NCBI GenBank assembly: GCA_964598025.1
Contig: CAZRAU010000001.1
Coordinates: 1-64,000 of the forward strand
Length of the DNA stretch: 64,000 nucleotides
Origin: JALGWN01 sp964598025
Lineage (GTDB): Bacteria; Arandabacterota; Arandabacteria; Arandabacterales; Arandabacteraceae
Direction of reading: 5' to 3'
The notes beneath the pieces were generated by a model, which did not search any database, was not told where the DNA came from, and saw nothing but the letters and a program-made list of their open reading frames with translations. The translations under genes and the position numbers were made by a program. How positions within the stretch are numbered: the first letter of the stretch is position 1; every line of letters begins with the position of its first letter. This document shows positions 16,571 to 26,208 of the stretch, piece after piece.

Positions 16571-19201
16571 ATGAGACGCAGTGTCATAATCCTCGTGGTT
16601 GTAATCGCGGCCTTGGGGCTGGGCATTTGGCTGCTGCCGTCGCGGTACAAGGGCGGACAGGTGACGACGGAGGAGAGCCAGGCCAAGATCGCCCGGGAGA
16701 ATGGAGAGCTCACAGCGGAGCTTGCAGCTTCCGGGCAGCCTGACGAGGCCGGGCAGTTTCCGAACGAATGGGGTTTTGCTCAGCGGGCATATCCTTACGG
16801 CCGGATAGACTATGACCAGCTCGAAGAGGCCGTGGTCGAGGCCCAGGCGATGAGGTTGGAGGCGAAGAAACTGGCGGCGCCTCTGGGTGCGGTCTGGAGT
16901 GAAGAGGGACCCGGCAATATCGGGGCGCGCGTCACGGACCTTGCGATGCACCCGACCGATCCGGATTTGGTGTATGCGGCCATGGCAAGCGGCGGTGTCT
17001 TCAAGACGACCGATGGCGGGAATACATGGCATCCCATCACGGACGATCTCCCGGTCCTCACGATAGGGGCCGTCGCCGTCGATCCCACCAATCCCGATGT
17101 TATATATGTGGGCACCGGCGAGGCCAACGTCCAGAGCTACAGCTGGTTCGGCATGGGGATGTTCAAGTCCACCGACGGCGGGGCCACCTGGTCATACATC
17201 GGGCTCGAAGAGACCCGCTACATAGCCCGGATCGTCATCGACCCCTTGAATACCGATAGACTGTGGGTGGCGGGCACAGGTTCCCTGTTCGGCACCAACC
17301 CCGAGCGGGGTGTGTACCGCTCCATCGATGGGGGCGACACCTGGGATCTTGTTCTGTCGGTCACCGATTCCACTGCGGCCACGGACATAGCGATCGATCC
17401 CGCGAAACCGGATACGGTCTTCGCAGCTATGTGGGAACGTCATCGCGGGCTCACCTACAGGCGGTCAGGAGGCCCTACCAGCGGGATATACCGCTCATAT
17501 GACGGCGGGGACACATGGGGCGAACTTACCGCCGGGCTGCCGTCGGGCGCCGACGTGGGCCGGATCGGGATATCCGTCTGTGCGGGGAACCCCAATGTTG
17601 TGTATGCAATCTATGATATGTGGACGGCCTATGAAGCCAGGGTCTACAAGTCCACCAACGGCGGAGACTCCTGGGGCCGCACCACGGACGGCGCGCTCTC
17701 CGGCATCCACAGTTCCTTCGGCTGGTATTTCGGTCAGATAAGAGTGGACCCAGGCAATCCCAACCGGGCCTTCGCCATGGGTGTCCCCTTCTACCGGACG
17801 CAGGACGGGGGCGCCACCTGGCTGCAGGTGGGCTCCGGCAATCATGTGGACCACCACGCGATGGTATTCGACCCCGGCAATTACGCGCACATCTTCGAGG
17901 GCAACGACGGCGGCATCTATGTCTCGACAAACTCGGGGACGTCCTGGACCAAGCTCTACGACCAGCCCACCAACCAGTTCTATGCAATCGAGATAGACTA
18001 CTCCAATCCCCAGCATCTCTATGGGGGCACCCAGGACAATGGGACCATTAGGACACCCACCGGAGCAACGGACGACTGGGAGGGGATATTCGGGGGCGAC
18101 GGTTTCTACTGTAACGTGGACCCCATCGACTCGGACATAATCTATGTGGAATACCAGTATGGTAATCTCTACAAGTCGACCGATTTCGGCTACTCGTGGA
18201 ATGGGGCAATGGACGGCATTGACGATGGCGACAGGAATTGGAGCACGCCGGTTGTCATGGATCCGTCCGACCATCTGACGCTCTACTATGGGGCGCGCCA
18301 CGTTTACCGGACAACAAACGGCGCGAATTCCTGGACTCGCATAAGCGATGATCTTACCAACGGGTATGCCAACGGCTATGGGACAATAACCACGCTTGCC
18401 GTAGCGCCGGCCGATCCTGATGTCATCTATGCCGGTACGGATGACTCCAACGTATGGGTGACCACGAACGGTGGGTCCGGCTGGGCCGATGTTTCAGGCA
18501 GTCTTCCCAATCGATGGGTGACCCGTGTGGTCGTCGATCCGCTGGATCCGGGCACGGCCTATGTCACCTTCTCCGGCCTCAGGTGGGATGAGAACATAGG
18601 CTATGTCTACCGCACCACCGACTACGGTTCGACGTGGGACGACATAACAGGGAACCTCCCGGCGGCCCCGGTAAACGCTCTGGTGGTCGATCCCGATGAA
18701 CCCGCGCGCCTCTTTGCCGGGAGCGATGTCGGCTGCTTCTATACCGAGGACTATGGCGCCACGTGGGAGATGCTCGGCACGGGCCTTCCGGCCGTACCGG
18801 TCTATGATCTTAAGCTTCACAATCCGACGCGTACGCTGGTCGCCGGAACGCACGGCCGCTCCATGCACTCCTTCGACCTCACAAGCCTGTCCGGTCTGGC
18901 CTCCATCAGGCGGCCGGGGCCCGGCGGCGTCGCAGACCTCACCAACTACCCTAATCCTTTCAAGGACGTCACCACCGTCAGGCTCTCGCTTGCCCGGCCT
19001 GCCGAAGTGGTTCTGACGATCTACGATCTTGCCGGGCGTAAGGTGCGCTCCCTTGAAGCGGGCAGCATGCCGGCAGGTACGCATGAATTCAGATGGGACG
19101 GCCGGAACGAATCGGATCGCAGGGTGGCGAGTGGTGTCTATTTCATACGTCTGGAAAGCGATGCGGGCTCGACGACCCGCATGCTCAACCTAGTGAGGTA
19201 G
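16571..19201 (+). CDS. Secreted beta-propeller protein (sortilin/Asp-box repeats) with FlgD-Ig/T9SS-like C-terminal domain
   Basis: 876 residues from ATG 16571, chosen because AAAGGAG lies eight bases upstream and a signal anchor follows at once (hydrophobic residues 4-24). The body is built of BNR/Asp-box units such as STDGGATW, SIDGGDTW, SYDGGDTW, STNGGDSW and TQDGGATW, as in sortilin/VPS10-type ten-bladed propellers and two-component exo-xyloglucanases. The last ~85 residues are a FlgD-Ig-like domain (NYPNPF ... YDLAGRKVR ... GVYFIRL), the form of the C-terminal sorting tags of type IX-type secretion in FCB bacteria. Surface location is inferred; substrate or partner is unknown. Confidence 0.82.
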   Translation: MRRSVIILVVVIAALGLGIWLLPSRYKGGQVTTEESQAKIARENGELTAELAASGQPDEAGQFPNEWGFAQRAYPYGRIDYDQLEEAVVEAQAMRLEAKKLAAPLGAVWSEEGPGNIGARVTDLAMHPTDPDLVYAAMASGGVFKTTDGGNTWHPITDDLPVLTIGAVAVDPTNPDVIYVGTGEANVQSYSWFGMGMFKSTDGGATWSYIGLEETRYIARIVIDPLNTDRLWVAGTGSLFGTNPERGVYRSIDGGDTWDLVLSVTDSTAATDIAIDPAKPDTVFAAMWERHRGLTYRRSGGPTSGIYRSYDGGDTWGELTAGLPSGADVGRIGISVCAGNPNVVYAIYDMWTAYEARVYKSTNGGDSWGRTTDGALSGIHSSFGWYFGQIRVDPGNPNRAFAMGVPFYRTQDGGATWLQVGSGNHVDHHAMVFDPGNYAHIFEGNDGGIYVSTNSGTSWTKLYDQPTNQFYAIEIDYSNPQHLYGGTQDNGTIRTPTGATDDWEGIFGGDGFYCNVDPIDSDIIYVEYQYGNLYKSTDFGYSWNGAMDGIDDGDRNWSTPVVMDPSDHLTLYYGARHVYRTTNGANSWTRISDDLTNGYANGYGTITTLAVAPADPDVIYAGTDDSNVWVTTNGGSGWADVSGSLPNRWVTRVVVDPLDPGTAYVTFSGLRWDENIGYVYRTTDYGSTWDDITGNLPAAPVNALVVDPDEPARLFAGSDVGCFYTEDYGATWEMLGTGLPAVPVYDLKLHNPTRTLVAGTHGRSMHSFDLTSLSGLASIRRPGPGGVADLTNYPNPFKDVTTVRLSLARPAEVVLTIYDLAGRKVRSLEAGSMPAGTHEFRWDGRNESDRRVASGVYFIRLESDAGSTTRMLNLVR

Positions 19202-19226
19202 TGATAGCGTCGTGTGTCGGTGTTCG

Positions 19227-19255
19227 TTGACACGGAGCGCATGTCCTGGTAGAGT
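19227..19255 (+). promoter_or_regulatory. Sigma-70-type promoter for the YbaK gene
   Basis: TTGACA at 19227-19232, a 17-base spacer, TAGAGT at 19250-19255. It lies 25 bases after the propeller stop codon and about 140 bases before the YbaK ATG. Confidence 0.6.
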
Positions 19256-19395
19256 ATGGCCAAGAGGGTGGAGCGAGATGAACTCTGGCCTTTGATACTC
19301 GCCGCAACCGGGCTTCATCCAAGAGTTTCCGTATCATGTCAGGCGCAAGCTGAGAGCATCTCTCGACCGCCCTTCAGCAAAGAAGGGAGGGCGCG

Positions 19396-19863
19396 ATGCC
19401 TGTCAAGAAACTCAAGGAGTTCCTGGACACTGCGGGGGTGAAGTACGTGATCGTGAGCCATGCTCCCGCCTATACGGCGCAGGAGGTTGCAGCCTCTGCT
19501 CACATCCCCGGGATCGAGCTTGCCAAGACGGTCATGGTGAAGCTGGACGGCAAGATGGCCATGGCGGTGCTGCCGGCCAGTCGCGTCGTGGACTTCGACA
19601 AACTCAAGCATACGGCCGGATCCGCGAAGGCGGAACTTGCGTCGGAGGACGAGTTCCGCAGTCTCTTCCCCGAATGTGAGGTCGGGGCCATGCCGCCTTT
19701 CGGCAACCTGTATGGCATACCGGTATATGCCGAAAGGAGCCTCACCGAGGACGAGGAGATCGCCTTCAATGCAGGGTCTCACAAGGAGCTCTTCAGAATG
19801 GCCTATAAGGACTTCGAGCACCTTGTGAAACCCAGGGCCGGCGAGTTCGGGGAGCCGGCATAA
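19396..19863 (+). CDS. YbaK/ProX-type aminoacyl-tRNA deacylase
   Basis: 155-residue single-domain protein of the YbaK/EbsC family, which hydrolyses mischarged aminoacyl-tRNA in trans. Family features are the N-terminal VKYVIVSHAPAYTAQEVAAS, a central KTVMVKLDGKMAMAVLPAS strand, and the GNLYGIPVYAERSL and EEIAFNAGSHKELFRM segments with the conserved catalytic-pocket Gly-Ser/His. GGGAGG lies upstream. The exact tRNA substrate cannot be told from sequence alone. Confidence 0.88.
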   Translation: MPVKKLKEFLDTAGVKYVIVSHAPAYTAQEVAASAHIPGIELAKTVMVKLDGKMAMAVLPASRVVDFDKLKHTAGSAKAELASEDEFRSLFPECEVGAMPPFGNLYGIPVYAERSLTEDEEIAFNAGSHKELFRMAYKDFEHLVKPRAGEFGEPA

Positions 19864-20064
19864 GACGGGGAAGGCGTGCCCCAAAGCGCCGCAGGCAGGG
19901 TCATCGGGATGTGGACCCCGATCGACTGGGTCTGCCGAGGCGCGACTCACTACAGATGCGGCCTGAGGAGATGCTGGAAGCAGGCAGCGGCGCCCCTCCT
20001 GTGACGGCTGACGCAGTGTCGGCGGATCGCAAAGAGGGGGTAGGAAGGCCGATGGGGCGAAATC

Positions 20065-20490
20065 ATGATTGAAGTGAATGAGAACCTGCGGATACCTGAG
20101 GGTGAAGTAGAATACACCTTCTCGCCGAGCAGCAAGCCCGGTGGGCAGAAGGTGAACAAGGCAAGCACCAGGGTAACGCTGGTCTTCGATGTCGACGGAT
20201 CCGCAAGCATCTCAGCCGACCAGCGTCGCCGGATCAAGACGTATCTGCAGCCCCGCCTCAGCAAGGACGGGCTGCTCAGGGTGGTTTCTCAAAAGCACCG
20301 GTCGCAGCACGCGAACCGGGAGGCGGCGAGGGAACGCTTCAGCGAGCTCTTGCGGGAAGCCCTGAAGCAGAGGCGTAAGCGGAAGAAGACGGCGGTTCCC
20401 CGGGAAGCCGATGAGCAAAGGCTCAGGGAGAAGAAACGCCGGGCCCTCTTGAAGCAAGATCGATCCGGGGTTTGTGATATCGATGCCTGA
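20065..20490 (+). CDS. arfB: ArfB-like peptidyl-tRNA hydrolase (release-factor domain)
   Basis: 141-residue protein with only the catalytic domain of class I release factors. The GGQ motif is at residues 26-28 within KPGGQKVNK. A long basic, Lys/Arg-rich C-terminal tail (from about residue 100) matches ArfB/YaeJ proteins, where it enters the mRNA channel of stalled ribosomes. It would rescue ribosomes stuck on messages without a stop codon. GGGGCG is the weak ribosome site. The 201-base gap before it contains no visible gene. Confidence 0.88.
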   Translation: MIEVNENLRIPEGEVEYTFSPSSKPGGQKVNKASTRVTLVFDVDGSASISADQRRRIKTYLQPRLSKDGLLRVVSQKHRSQHANREAARERFSELLREALKQRRKRKKTAVPREADEQRLREKKRRALLKQDRSGVCDIDA

Positions 20491-20645
20491 CTCCGATCAG
20501 TCGGGACAACATACTGCCGCCGCGGGTGCCTTGGGCAATGGGGACTCATGGATGGGGGATGCTGTTTTGTCTCGACCCATATGCCCACAGCAACCGGACG
20601 GCGGGGTACGGAAGGCAAGCGCGGTCGAGCGAATGGAGAGCATGA

Positions 20646-21431
20646 ATGATAGGAGCAATAGCCGGAGATATCATCGGTTCGGTGTATGAATTCGATCCCG
20701 TGAAGAGCAAGGACTTTCCCCTTTTCTCACCTGGTTGCAGGTTCACCGATGACAGCGTACTCACCATAGCTGTCGCGGAAGCGATCATGAAGGGTGACGA
20801 TTACGCTCAAGCCATGCGAAGGATCGGGCGCAACTACCCGAAGCGCAGCTACGGCCAGCATTTCCACTACTGGCTCATGGAAGACGATGTCGGCCCCTAC
20901 GACAGCTTCGGCAATGGGTCGGCCATGCGGGTGAGCCCGGTAGGTTTCGCCTATGATGACGAAGGCAGTGTGCTCAGAGAAGCTGCCCGGACCGCCGAGG
21001 TCAGTCACAGCCACCCGGAGGGAGTGAAGGGTGCCCAGGCCACGGCGCTGGCCGTATTCATGGCCCGGCGGGGTCAAGCCAAGCATGACATAAAGTCGGA
21101 GATAGAGACCAGGTTCGGCTACGATCTCGATCGGACACTTGAGGCAATAAGGCCGGGCTACAGTTTCGACGTAACCTGTCAGGGTACTGTGCCTGAAGCC
21201 ATAATCTCGTTTCTCGAATCCGCATCTTTCGAGGATGCCGTCCGCAATGCCGTTTCCCTTGGCGGGGACAGCGACACCCTGGCCTGCATCACCGGCGGCA
21301 TCGCCCATGCCTATTATGGAGGCGTGCCCCGTGGGGTTCTTGAGAAGACAAAAGAGATGCTCCCCCCTTATCTCTGGAAGATCGTCGAGGAGTTCTGCCG
21401 GCGCTATCAGGTCAGTACGGTTGGGGAGTAG
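20646..21431 (+). CDS. ADP-ribosylglycohydrolase family protein
   Basis: 261-residue ADP-ribosyl-glycohydrolase (DraG/ARH family). Its Mg2+-binding acidic motifs are in place: N-terminal GAIAGDIIGSVYE, FTDDSVLT (Asp35, Asp36), GNGSAMRVSPVG and the C-terminal GGDSDTLACITGGIAHA. It removes ADP-ribose from protein or other acceptors. The target is not evident; no ADP-ribosyltransferase or nitrogenase gene is nearby. GGAG lies seven bases before ATG 20646. Confidence 0.9.
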   Translation: MIGAIAGDIIGSVYEFDPVKSKDFPLFSPGCRFTDDSVLTIAVAEAIMKGDDYAQAMRRIGRNYPKRSYGQHFHYWLMEDDVGPYDSFGNGSAMRVSPVGFAYDDEGSVLREAARTAEVSHSHPEGVKGAQATALAVFMARRGQAKHDIKSEIETRFGYDLDRTLEAIRPGYSFDVTCQGTVPEAIISFLESASFEDAVRNAVSLGGDSDTLACITGGIAHAYYGGVPRGVLEKTKEMLPPYLWKIVEEFCRRYQVSTVGE

Positions 21432-21582
21432 GGATAGCTGAATGGCCGGGTTCGGGCTTTCGGGTCACGGCATTGCCGTTCGCACGGCGAAGACCCCGAT
21501 CGTGTTTCATCATTGATGGAACCACGGCGCGACATAGTGAAGTCCGGCTCTCCCGGGGGGCGGACCCCGGTGAATCGAGGCT

Positions 21583-22716
21583 TTAGTGAGGCGTCAGCAG
21601 CCTTCGCACTATGTCCGACCCGAAGGCGAGGGTGACCAAGCCTACCAGCATGACGACCATGAGTATCGCCTTGACCATATCCTGGGCCCTGATGCTCCCC
21701 AGGAGCACCGGCTCACGCGACAGATAGGCACTCGCGGCATAGAGCTCCTCACCCATGAGCGTGTAGTCACATGCAGTCACGAAGAAGGGGAGCTGTGCCA
21801 GCTCCGCTGTCCCGGCTATCTGTATGGCGCCCACGCTCTGACCTGTCTCTGCCAGGATCAGAGACTCGGCGAAGAAGGAGCCGATCAGGAAGTTGGTGGC
21901 CGGCCTTTCCCGTACCATCTTACCGGTTATCGATGCTGTGTAGGCGAACTGATCGTAGGTTATGTAGGTAACCATCTCTTCCTTGAACTGGTCAGGTTTG
22001 CCGGCTTCCATGTATGCCTGTTTCACGGTTTCCCGGGCTGCGGAGAAAGTGAGCGGGTCGATGTTGGGAACTTCCAGCGTGGCCCCGAAAGTCGCAGTCC
22101 GCTGGGCGACGTATTTCATAATGTAGAGACTGGCGATGGTCTGTATCTCGCTGATGCTCAGGATGCCGGGGATATAGAGTATCTTTCTTCCCATCTCGGT
22201 CGCCCGGCCGATTGCCTCATCCATGGCACTGAGGCCTGCAATCTTCCTTATGTAGAGCTCCTTACCCCGTTTGGCGATCTCGATGAAAGAAACCACCATA
22301 ACGAACGTGAGTACGGTGAGTATGAAGGTGTTCCATCTCTTGGTTCGGAACCAATTGCTCCGGGCGGCGACCGGGCCCGCGGCGGCGGTATAGAGCGTCT
22401 CGGCATCGGTTGGGTAGGCCAACTTATAGTAGTAAGCCTCACCATCCTCGGCGGTCCTGTCGACATAGGCGGCCTCGGAGGCCGGCGCGGTGCCAAGAAC
22501 TTCATAGTCACCTTCGGGCGACGTCGCTCTCATCACCTGGACAAATTCGGTGGAAGCCGAGTCCCATTCGATGGTGATGCTCTGCCCTTCATCCCCCGGG
22601 GTGTCGAACGCCTTGAGACCTGAAAGAGGGATAGACGTTTGTGCCTCGGCGGGAGGAACCACAAACAGCAAGAACAGCAAGATCAGAAGCCGGAAGCCGC
22701 GACCATTGTGCTTCAT
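21583..22716 (-). CDS. DUF6754 family membrane protein with N-terminal Fn3-like domain
   Basis: 377-residue protein. A signal peptide ends at AEAQ (about residue 26), followed by a fibronectin type III-like domain to about residue 115. A transmembrane helix spans about residues 128-147. A conserved cytoplasmic region follows (LSAMDEAIGRATEMGRKILY; ATNFLIGSFFAESLILAETG), with a final C-terminal helix. This is the DUF6754 layout, known mainly from uncultured and FCB-type bacteria; its function is unknown. AAAGGAGAG precedes the ATG, and an excellent promoter lies upstream. Confidence 0.75.
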   Translation of the reverse strand: MKHNGRGFRLLILLFLLFVVPPAEAQTSIPLSGLKAFDTPGDEGQSITIEWDSASTEFVQVMRATSPEGDYEVLGTAPASEAAYVDRTAEDGEAYYYKLAYPTDAETLYTAAAGPVAARSNWFRTKRWNTFILTVLTFVMVVSFIEIAKRGKELYIRKIAGLSAMDEAIGRATEMGRKILYIPGILSISEIQTIASLYIMKYVAQRTATFGATLEVPNIDPLTFSAARETVKQAYMEAGKPDQFKEEMVTYITYDQFAYTASITGKMVRERPATNFLIGSFFAESLILAETGQSVGAIQIAGTAELAQLPFFVTACDYTLMGEELYAASAYLSREPVLLGSIRAQDMVKAILMVVMLVGLVTLAFGSDIVRRLLTPH

Positions 22717-22746
22717 GTCTCTCCTTTGCGCATCATGATATGTGGA

Positions 22747-22775
22747 ACTGTATCAGTTGGAATCCCCGGTGTCAA
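22747..22775 (-). promoter_or_regulatory. Sigma-70-type promoter for the DUF6754 gene
   Basis: Reverse strand TTGACA (22775-22770), 17-base spacer, TACAGT (22752-22747). The -10 is about 30 bases before the gene start. A hairpin (CCCGGT/ACCGGG, 22764-22780) overlaps the -35 box and could be an operator. Confidence 0.65.
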
Positions 22776-22867
22776 CCGGGATAAAAGGCGTGGGGTGGCC
22801 CCGTGGTGCTTGCGGGCCGGGCCCGGCAGGGTCGTGCCGTGCCGCGTGTGGTGCCCCGTCTCACGTT

Positions 22868-22896
22868 TTGACTAACTTCACCTCGGATGTTATTAT
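22868..22896 (+). promoter_or_regulatory. Sigma-70-type promoter for the dehydrogenase operon
   Basis: TTGACT at 22868-22873, 17-base spacer, TATTAT at 22891-22896: a near-consensus promoter about 90 bases upstream of the ATG at 22987. Together with the reverse promoter it forms a compact divergent control region. Confidence 0.7.
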
Positions 22897-22986
22897 CAGC
22901 TGGATATGCCGGTCTGCGGTATTGTGATTGAGTGCCGGCCGGCGAGGAGGCGGCGCCATCAAGGTGCCGGTCCATGGGCGGGGCCG

Positions 22987-25056
22987 ATGAGACGAATCAC
23001 TGAACATCCGATTCTTGACGTGCGGGGGGAAGCGAGCATCCCCTTCTATTTCAATGGTGAGAAGATCATGGCGAAGGAGGGAGAGATGGTATCCTCCGCC
23101 CTTTTCGCCCATGGTATCGATGTCTTCGGGCGTCACGCGAAGGACCGGAGTCCCCAAGGCATATTCTGTGCCAACGGTCAGTGCGCCCAGTGTCTGGTCA
23201 TCGCAGACGGACGTCCGGTCAAGGGCTGCATGACGCAGGTCGTAGAGGGTATGCATGTAGCCGCCTGTGATCGTGTGCCCGAGCTCCCCGAACTCGATGC
23301 CCCCCCGGGCGCCTTCAAACCCGTACGGGAAATCGAGACGGAAGTCCTCATCATAGGAGGCGGGCCTGCCGGCATAACCGCGGCCCTGGAACTGGCACGC
23401 CATGATGTAGACGTTCTGATTGTGGATGATAAGCACAGACTCGGTGGGAAGCTGGTGTTGCAGACCCACTCGTTCTTCGGCACGGTGGCTGATTGTTACG
23501 CCGGAACCAGGGGCATCGATATCGCCACGCGCCTCGCCGATGAAGTGGCACACCATCCTAATGTCCGGGTCATGCTCAATGCCACTGCGGTGGCCTGCTA
23601 CAAGGACCACAAGATAGGCGTGGTCGGAAACGGGGAGTACATGCTGGTGAGCCTCCGGAAGCTTCTGATAGCTGCCGGTGCAAGGGAGAAGGCCCTTGCA
23701 TTCCCGGGTTGCGACCTGCCCGGCGTGTACGGGGCGGGAGCCTTCCAGACCCTGGTCAACCGGGATCTGATACGTCCCTCGGAGAAGCTCTTTATCGTGG
23801 GTGGTGGCAACGTCGGACTCATCGCGGCCTACCATGCGATACAGGCTGGCATTGGGGTAGTAGGGCTGGTGGAGGCTATGCCGGTGGTGGGAGGTTACAA
23901 GGTTCATCAGGATAAGATAAAGCGCCTCGGCGTGCCTGTCTGGACCTCTTATACGGTCAAATGCGCACACGGGATGGACCGCGTGGAATCTGTCACGGTG
24001 ACCGAGGTGGACGCTGATTTCAAAGAGGTCTCCGGTACGGAGAGAACATATGAGGTGGACACACTGCTCATCGCAGTGGGTCTCAGCCCCGTGGACGAGC
24101 TATATCAACAGGCGCAGCGCTTCGGTATGGATGTCTATTCCGCAGGCGACGCCTACGAGATTGCAGAGGCCTCTGCAGCTATTTTCTCGGGCAGGATTGC
24201 AGGAAGACGGATATGTCAGGCCCTGGGCAGGGAGGCCCGGGTGCCTGAGGAGTGGTATGAGAGGTGGGGGATCCTCAAACGCAAACCCGGCGGCGTTTCC
24301 GATTTCAAGGTCGAGATTCCGGAGTCGGGTCTTTTCCCGGTAATCAGATGCGTCCAGGAGATACCCTGTGATCCCTGCATACATGTTTGTCCCAAAGCCA
24401 TGATCAAGATGAAAGGCGATCCTGTATTCGGCCTTCCCGAGGTCGTCAAGGATGAGTGTACCGGATGCACCATGTGTGTCGCGGCTTGTCCGGGATTGGC
24501 CATAACGCTGGTGGATCTGCGGGGCGAAGGACCGCATGCTTCGGTCGTTGTCCCCTTCGAGCTCCTCGAAAACCAGGTCCCGAAGAGTGGACAAGTTGAT
24601 GCCGTGGATATCGACGGCAACTTCGTCTGCAAGGCCATGGTGAAGAAGGTAGCCGGACGGAAGGCATACGACCGCACGCTGCTGGCGACATTGCGGGTTC
24701 CCAAAGATGATGCCACGCGCGTGGCCGGATTGAGGGTTCAGGATGTTGTGATCAGCGCCCCGGTCGATGCCGATCATGCCTGCGCTCTCGATGATGATAC
24801 CGTAGTATGCAGATGCGAACGGGTGACCGCCGGCCGGATACGGGCGCTTATCCGCGAAGGCGTGACGGATCTAAACCAACTCAAAATACTCCGGTGCGGC
24901 ATGGGGGCCTGTGGGGGGAAAACCTGTCAGTCCCTTATCATGCGGCTGTTTCAGGAGGAAGGAGTCGACCTCTGCGATGTAACTCCTTTCAGCCAGAGAC
25001 CCTTAGTGGCGGAAGTGGAGCTCGGCACGCTCGCGGGCGCGGAGGATGAGACGTGA
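22987..25056 (+). CDS. FAD/NAD-linked Fe-S oxidoreductase, alpha subunit of an amino-acid-type dehydrogenase
   Basis: 689 residues from ATG 22987 (an ATG at 22906 would add an implausible Arg-rich leader and lies only 10 bases after the -10 box). Domains in order: an N-terminal 2Fe-2S domain (Cys61, 66, 69, 81); an FAD-binding fold (IIGGGPAGITAA near 113) and second nucleotide fold (IVGGGNVGLIAA); two 4Fe-4S motifs (CDPCIHVCP, CTGCTMCVAACP, about 455-505); and a C-terminal BFD 2Fe-2S domain (CRCERV...RCGMGACGGKTC). This is the layout of alpha subunits of dye-linked L-proline dehydrogenase, HcnB and opine oxidase types. The beta subunit overlaps by 4 bases. Confidence 0.87.
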   Translation: MRRITEHPILDVRGEASIPFYFNGEKIMAKEGEMVSSALFAHGIDVFGRHAKDRSPQGIFCANGQCAQCLVIADGRPVKGCMTQVVEGMHVAACDRVPELPELDAPPGAFKPVREIETEVLIIGGGPAGITAALELARHDVDVLIVDDKHRLGGKLVLQTHSFFGTVADCYAGTRGIDIATRLADEVAHHPNVRVMLNATAVACYKDHKIGVVGNGEYMLVSLRKLLIAAGAREKALAFPGCDLPGVYGAGAFQTLVNRDLIRPSEKLFIVGGGNVGLIAAYHAIQAGIGVVGLVEAMPVVGGYKVHQDKIKRLGVPVWTSYTVKCAHGMDRVESVTVTEVDADFKEVSGTERTYEVDTLLIAVGLSPVDELYQQAQRFGMDVYSAGDAYEIAEASAAIFSGRIAGRRICQALGREARVPEEWYERWGILKRKPGGVSDFKVEIPESGLFPVIRCVQEIPCDPCIHVCPKAMIKMKGDPVFGLPEVVKDECTGCTMCVAACPGLAITLVDLRGEGPHASVVVPFELLENQVPKSGQVDAVDIDGNFVCKAMVKKVAGRKAYDRTLLATLRVPKDDATRVAGLRVQDVVISAPVDADHACALDDDTVVCRCERVTAGRIRALIREGVTDLNQLKILRCGMGACGGKTCQSLIMRLFQEEGVDLCDVTPFSQRPLVAEVELGTLAGAEDET

Positions 25057-26207
25057 GCACTTATGATGTGATAGTCATTGGTGCTGGGAGCGTCGGGCTT
25101 CCCACGGCGTGCTTCCTCGCCGAAAAGCAGGTCAGCGTCCTTGTCATCGACGAACTGGCGTCCTCGGGTCAAGGCCAGAACAAAGCGGCAATAGGAGGAG
25201 TGAGAGCCACCCATTCCGATCCGGCCAAGATACGGACCTGTCAGATCAGCCTTGACGTTTTCTCGACCTGGCAGGACACCTATGGAGATGACATCCATTT
25301 CCAGCGTGGCGGTTACTGCTTTCCCGTATACGAAGAAGTGGACGAGAAGGCCTTAAGGGACTTGCTTACAGTCCAACAGCGTTTCGGTCTTAAGATCGAC
25401 TGGGTCGAAGCGGAGGGCCTGCGCGAACTCCTGCCTGGTATAGATCCCACCGGTTTGCGCGGGGGCACGTATGCTCCGGGAGACGGCAATGTCTCTCCTA
25501 TGCTGGCCGCCCGGGCCTTCTATGACAGAGCGGTCGATTTTGGGGCGGAGTTCAGGTTCCAGGAGAAAGTAATCGGCATCGAGTGCATAAACGACTCGGG
25601 GGTCACGGTGAAGACCGACAAAGCCGCCTACTCGGCAGACAAAGTTCTCAATTCCGCCGGTGCGCATGCGCGTGATGTGGGCAGGATGATGGGTGTAGAC
25701 CTGCCGGTGGAACCGGACTCCCATGAGGGCGGCGTGACCGACGCTGTCCTGCGTTTCTTCGAGCCTCTTGTGGTGGACATCCGAGGCTTTCCCGGTTCCA
25801 AGAATTTCTACTTTTATCAGGAGAAGGAAGGCCATGTGGTGTTTTGTCTCACGCCCGAACCGATCGTGCCTGGGTTTGATCGCGACTCCACATCGGTTTT
25901 TCTCCCTCAGGCGGCAAGACGCCTCATGAGGCTCTTCCCAAGACTCAAGAACGCGAGGGTCCGGAGGGTCTGGCGCGGGCTGTATCCCATGACGCCGGAC
26001 GGCGTGCCCATCGTCGACAAGGTCGAAGGATCCGATGCGCTATATGTCGCAGTCGGTTTCTGCGGACAGGGTCTCATGCTGGGCCCCGGGATCGCCAGGA
26101 ACATCGTGAGCCTGATGACCACCGGCAAGCCCATCCTTCCCGCGGAGATCTTTGCCAGCTTCGGTCTCCATCGCGATTTCATGCGACCTTCCGAAGCCTT
26201 GAAGTAG
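25053..26207 (+). CDS. FAD-dependent oxidoreductase, beta subunit (DAO/sarcosine-oxidase-beta-like)
   Basis: 384-residue member of the DAO superfamily. The dinucleotide-binding motif VIGAGSVGLPTA lies at residues 8-19, GGVRATHSDP follows the FAD loop, and the C-terminal part has the substrate/FAD segment RVWRGLYPMTPDGVPIVDK and GFCGQGLMLGPGIA. Paired subunits of this kind oxidise proline, sarcosine, glycine or opines and pass electrons through the alpha subunit. The actual amine substrate cannot be read off. It starts with GTG in a GTGA overlap with the alpha gene. Confidence 0.87.
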   Translation: MSTYDVIVIGAGSVGLPTACFLAEKQVSVLVIDELASSGQGQNKAAIGGVRATHSDPAKIRTCQISLDVFSTWQDTYGDDIHFQRGGYCFPVYEEVDEKALRDLLTVQQRFGLKIDWVEAEGLRELLPGIDPTGLRGGTYAPGDGNVSPMLAARAFYDRAVDFGAEFRFQEKVIGIECINDSGVTVKTDKAAYSADKVLNSAGAHARDVGRMMGVDLPVEPDSHEGGVTDAVLRFFEPLVVDIRGFPGSKNFYFYQEKEGHVVFCLTPEPIVPGFDRDSTSVFLPQAARRLMRLFPRLKNARVRRVWRGLYPMTPDGVPIVDKVEGSDALYVAVGFCGQGLMLGPGIARNIVSLMTTGKPILPAEIFASFGLHRDFMRPSEALK

Positions 26208-26208
26208 C

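Noticed and set aside
21586..22623. 345-codon forward frame opposite the DUF6754 gene
   Set aside because: No ribosome site and no domain; the reverse gene has a signal peptide and a consensus promoter.
22861..23970. 369-codon reverse frame opposite the oxidoreductase alpha subunit
   Set aside because: The forward product has complete Fe-S and FAD motifs; the reverse frame is antisense noise.
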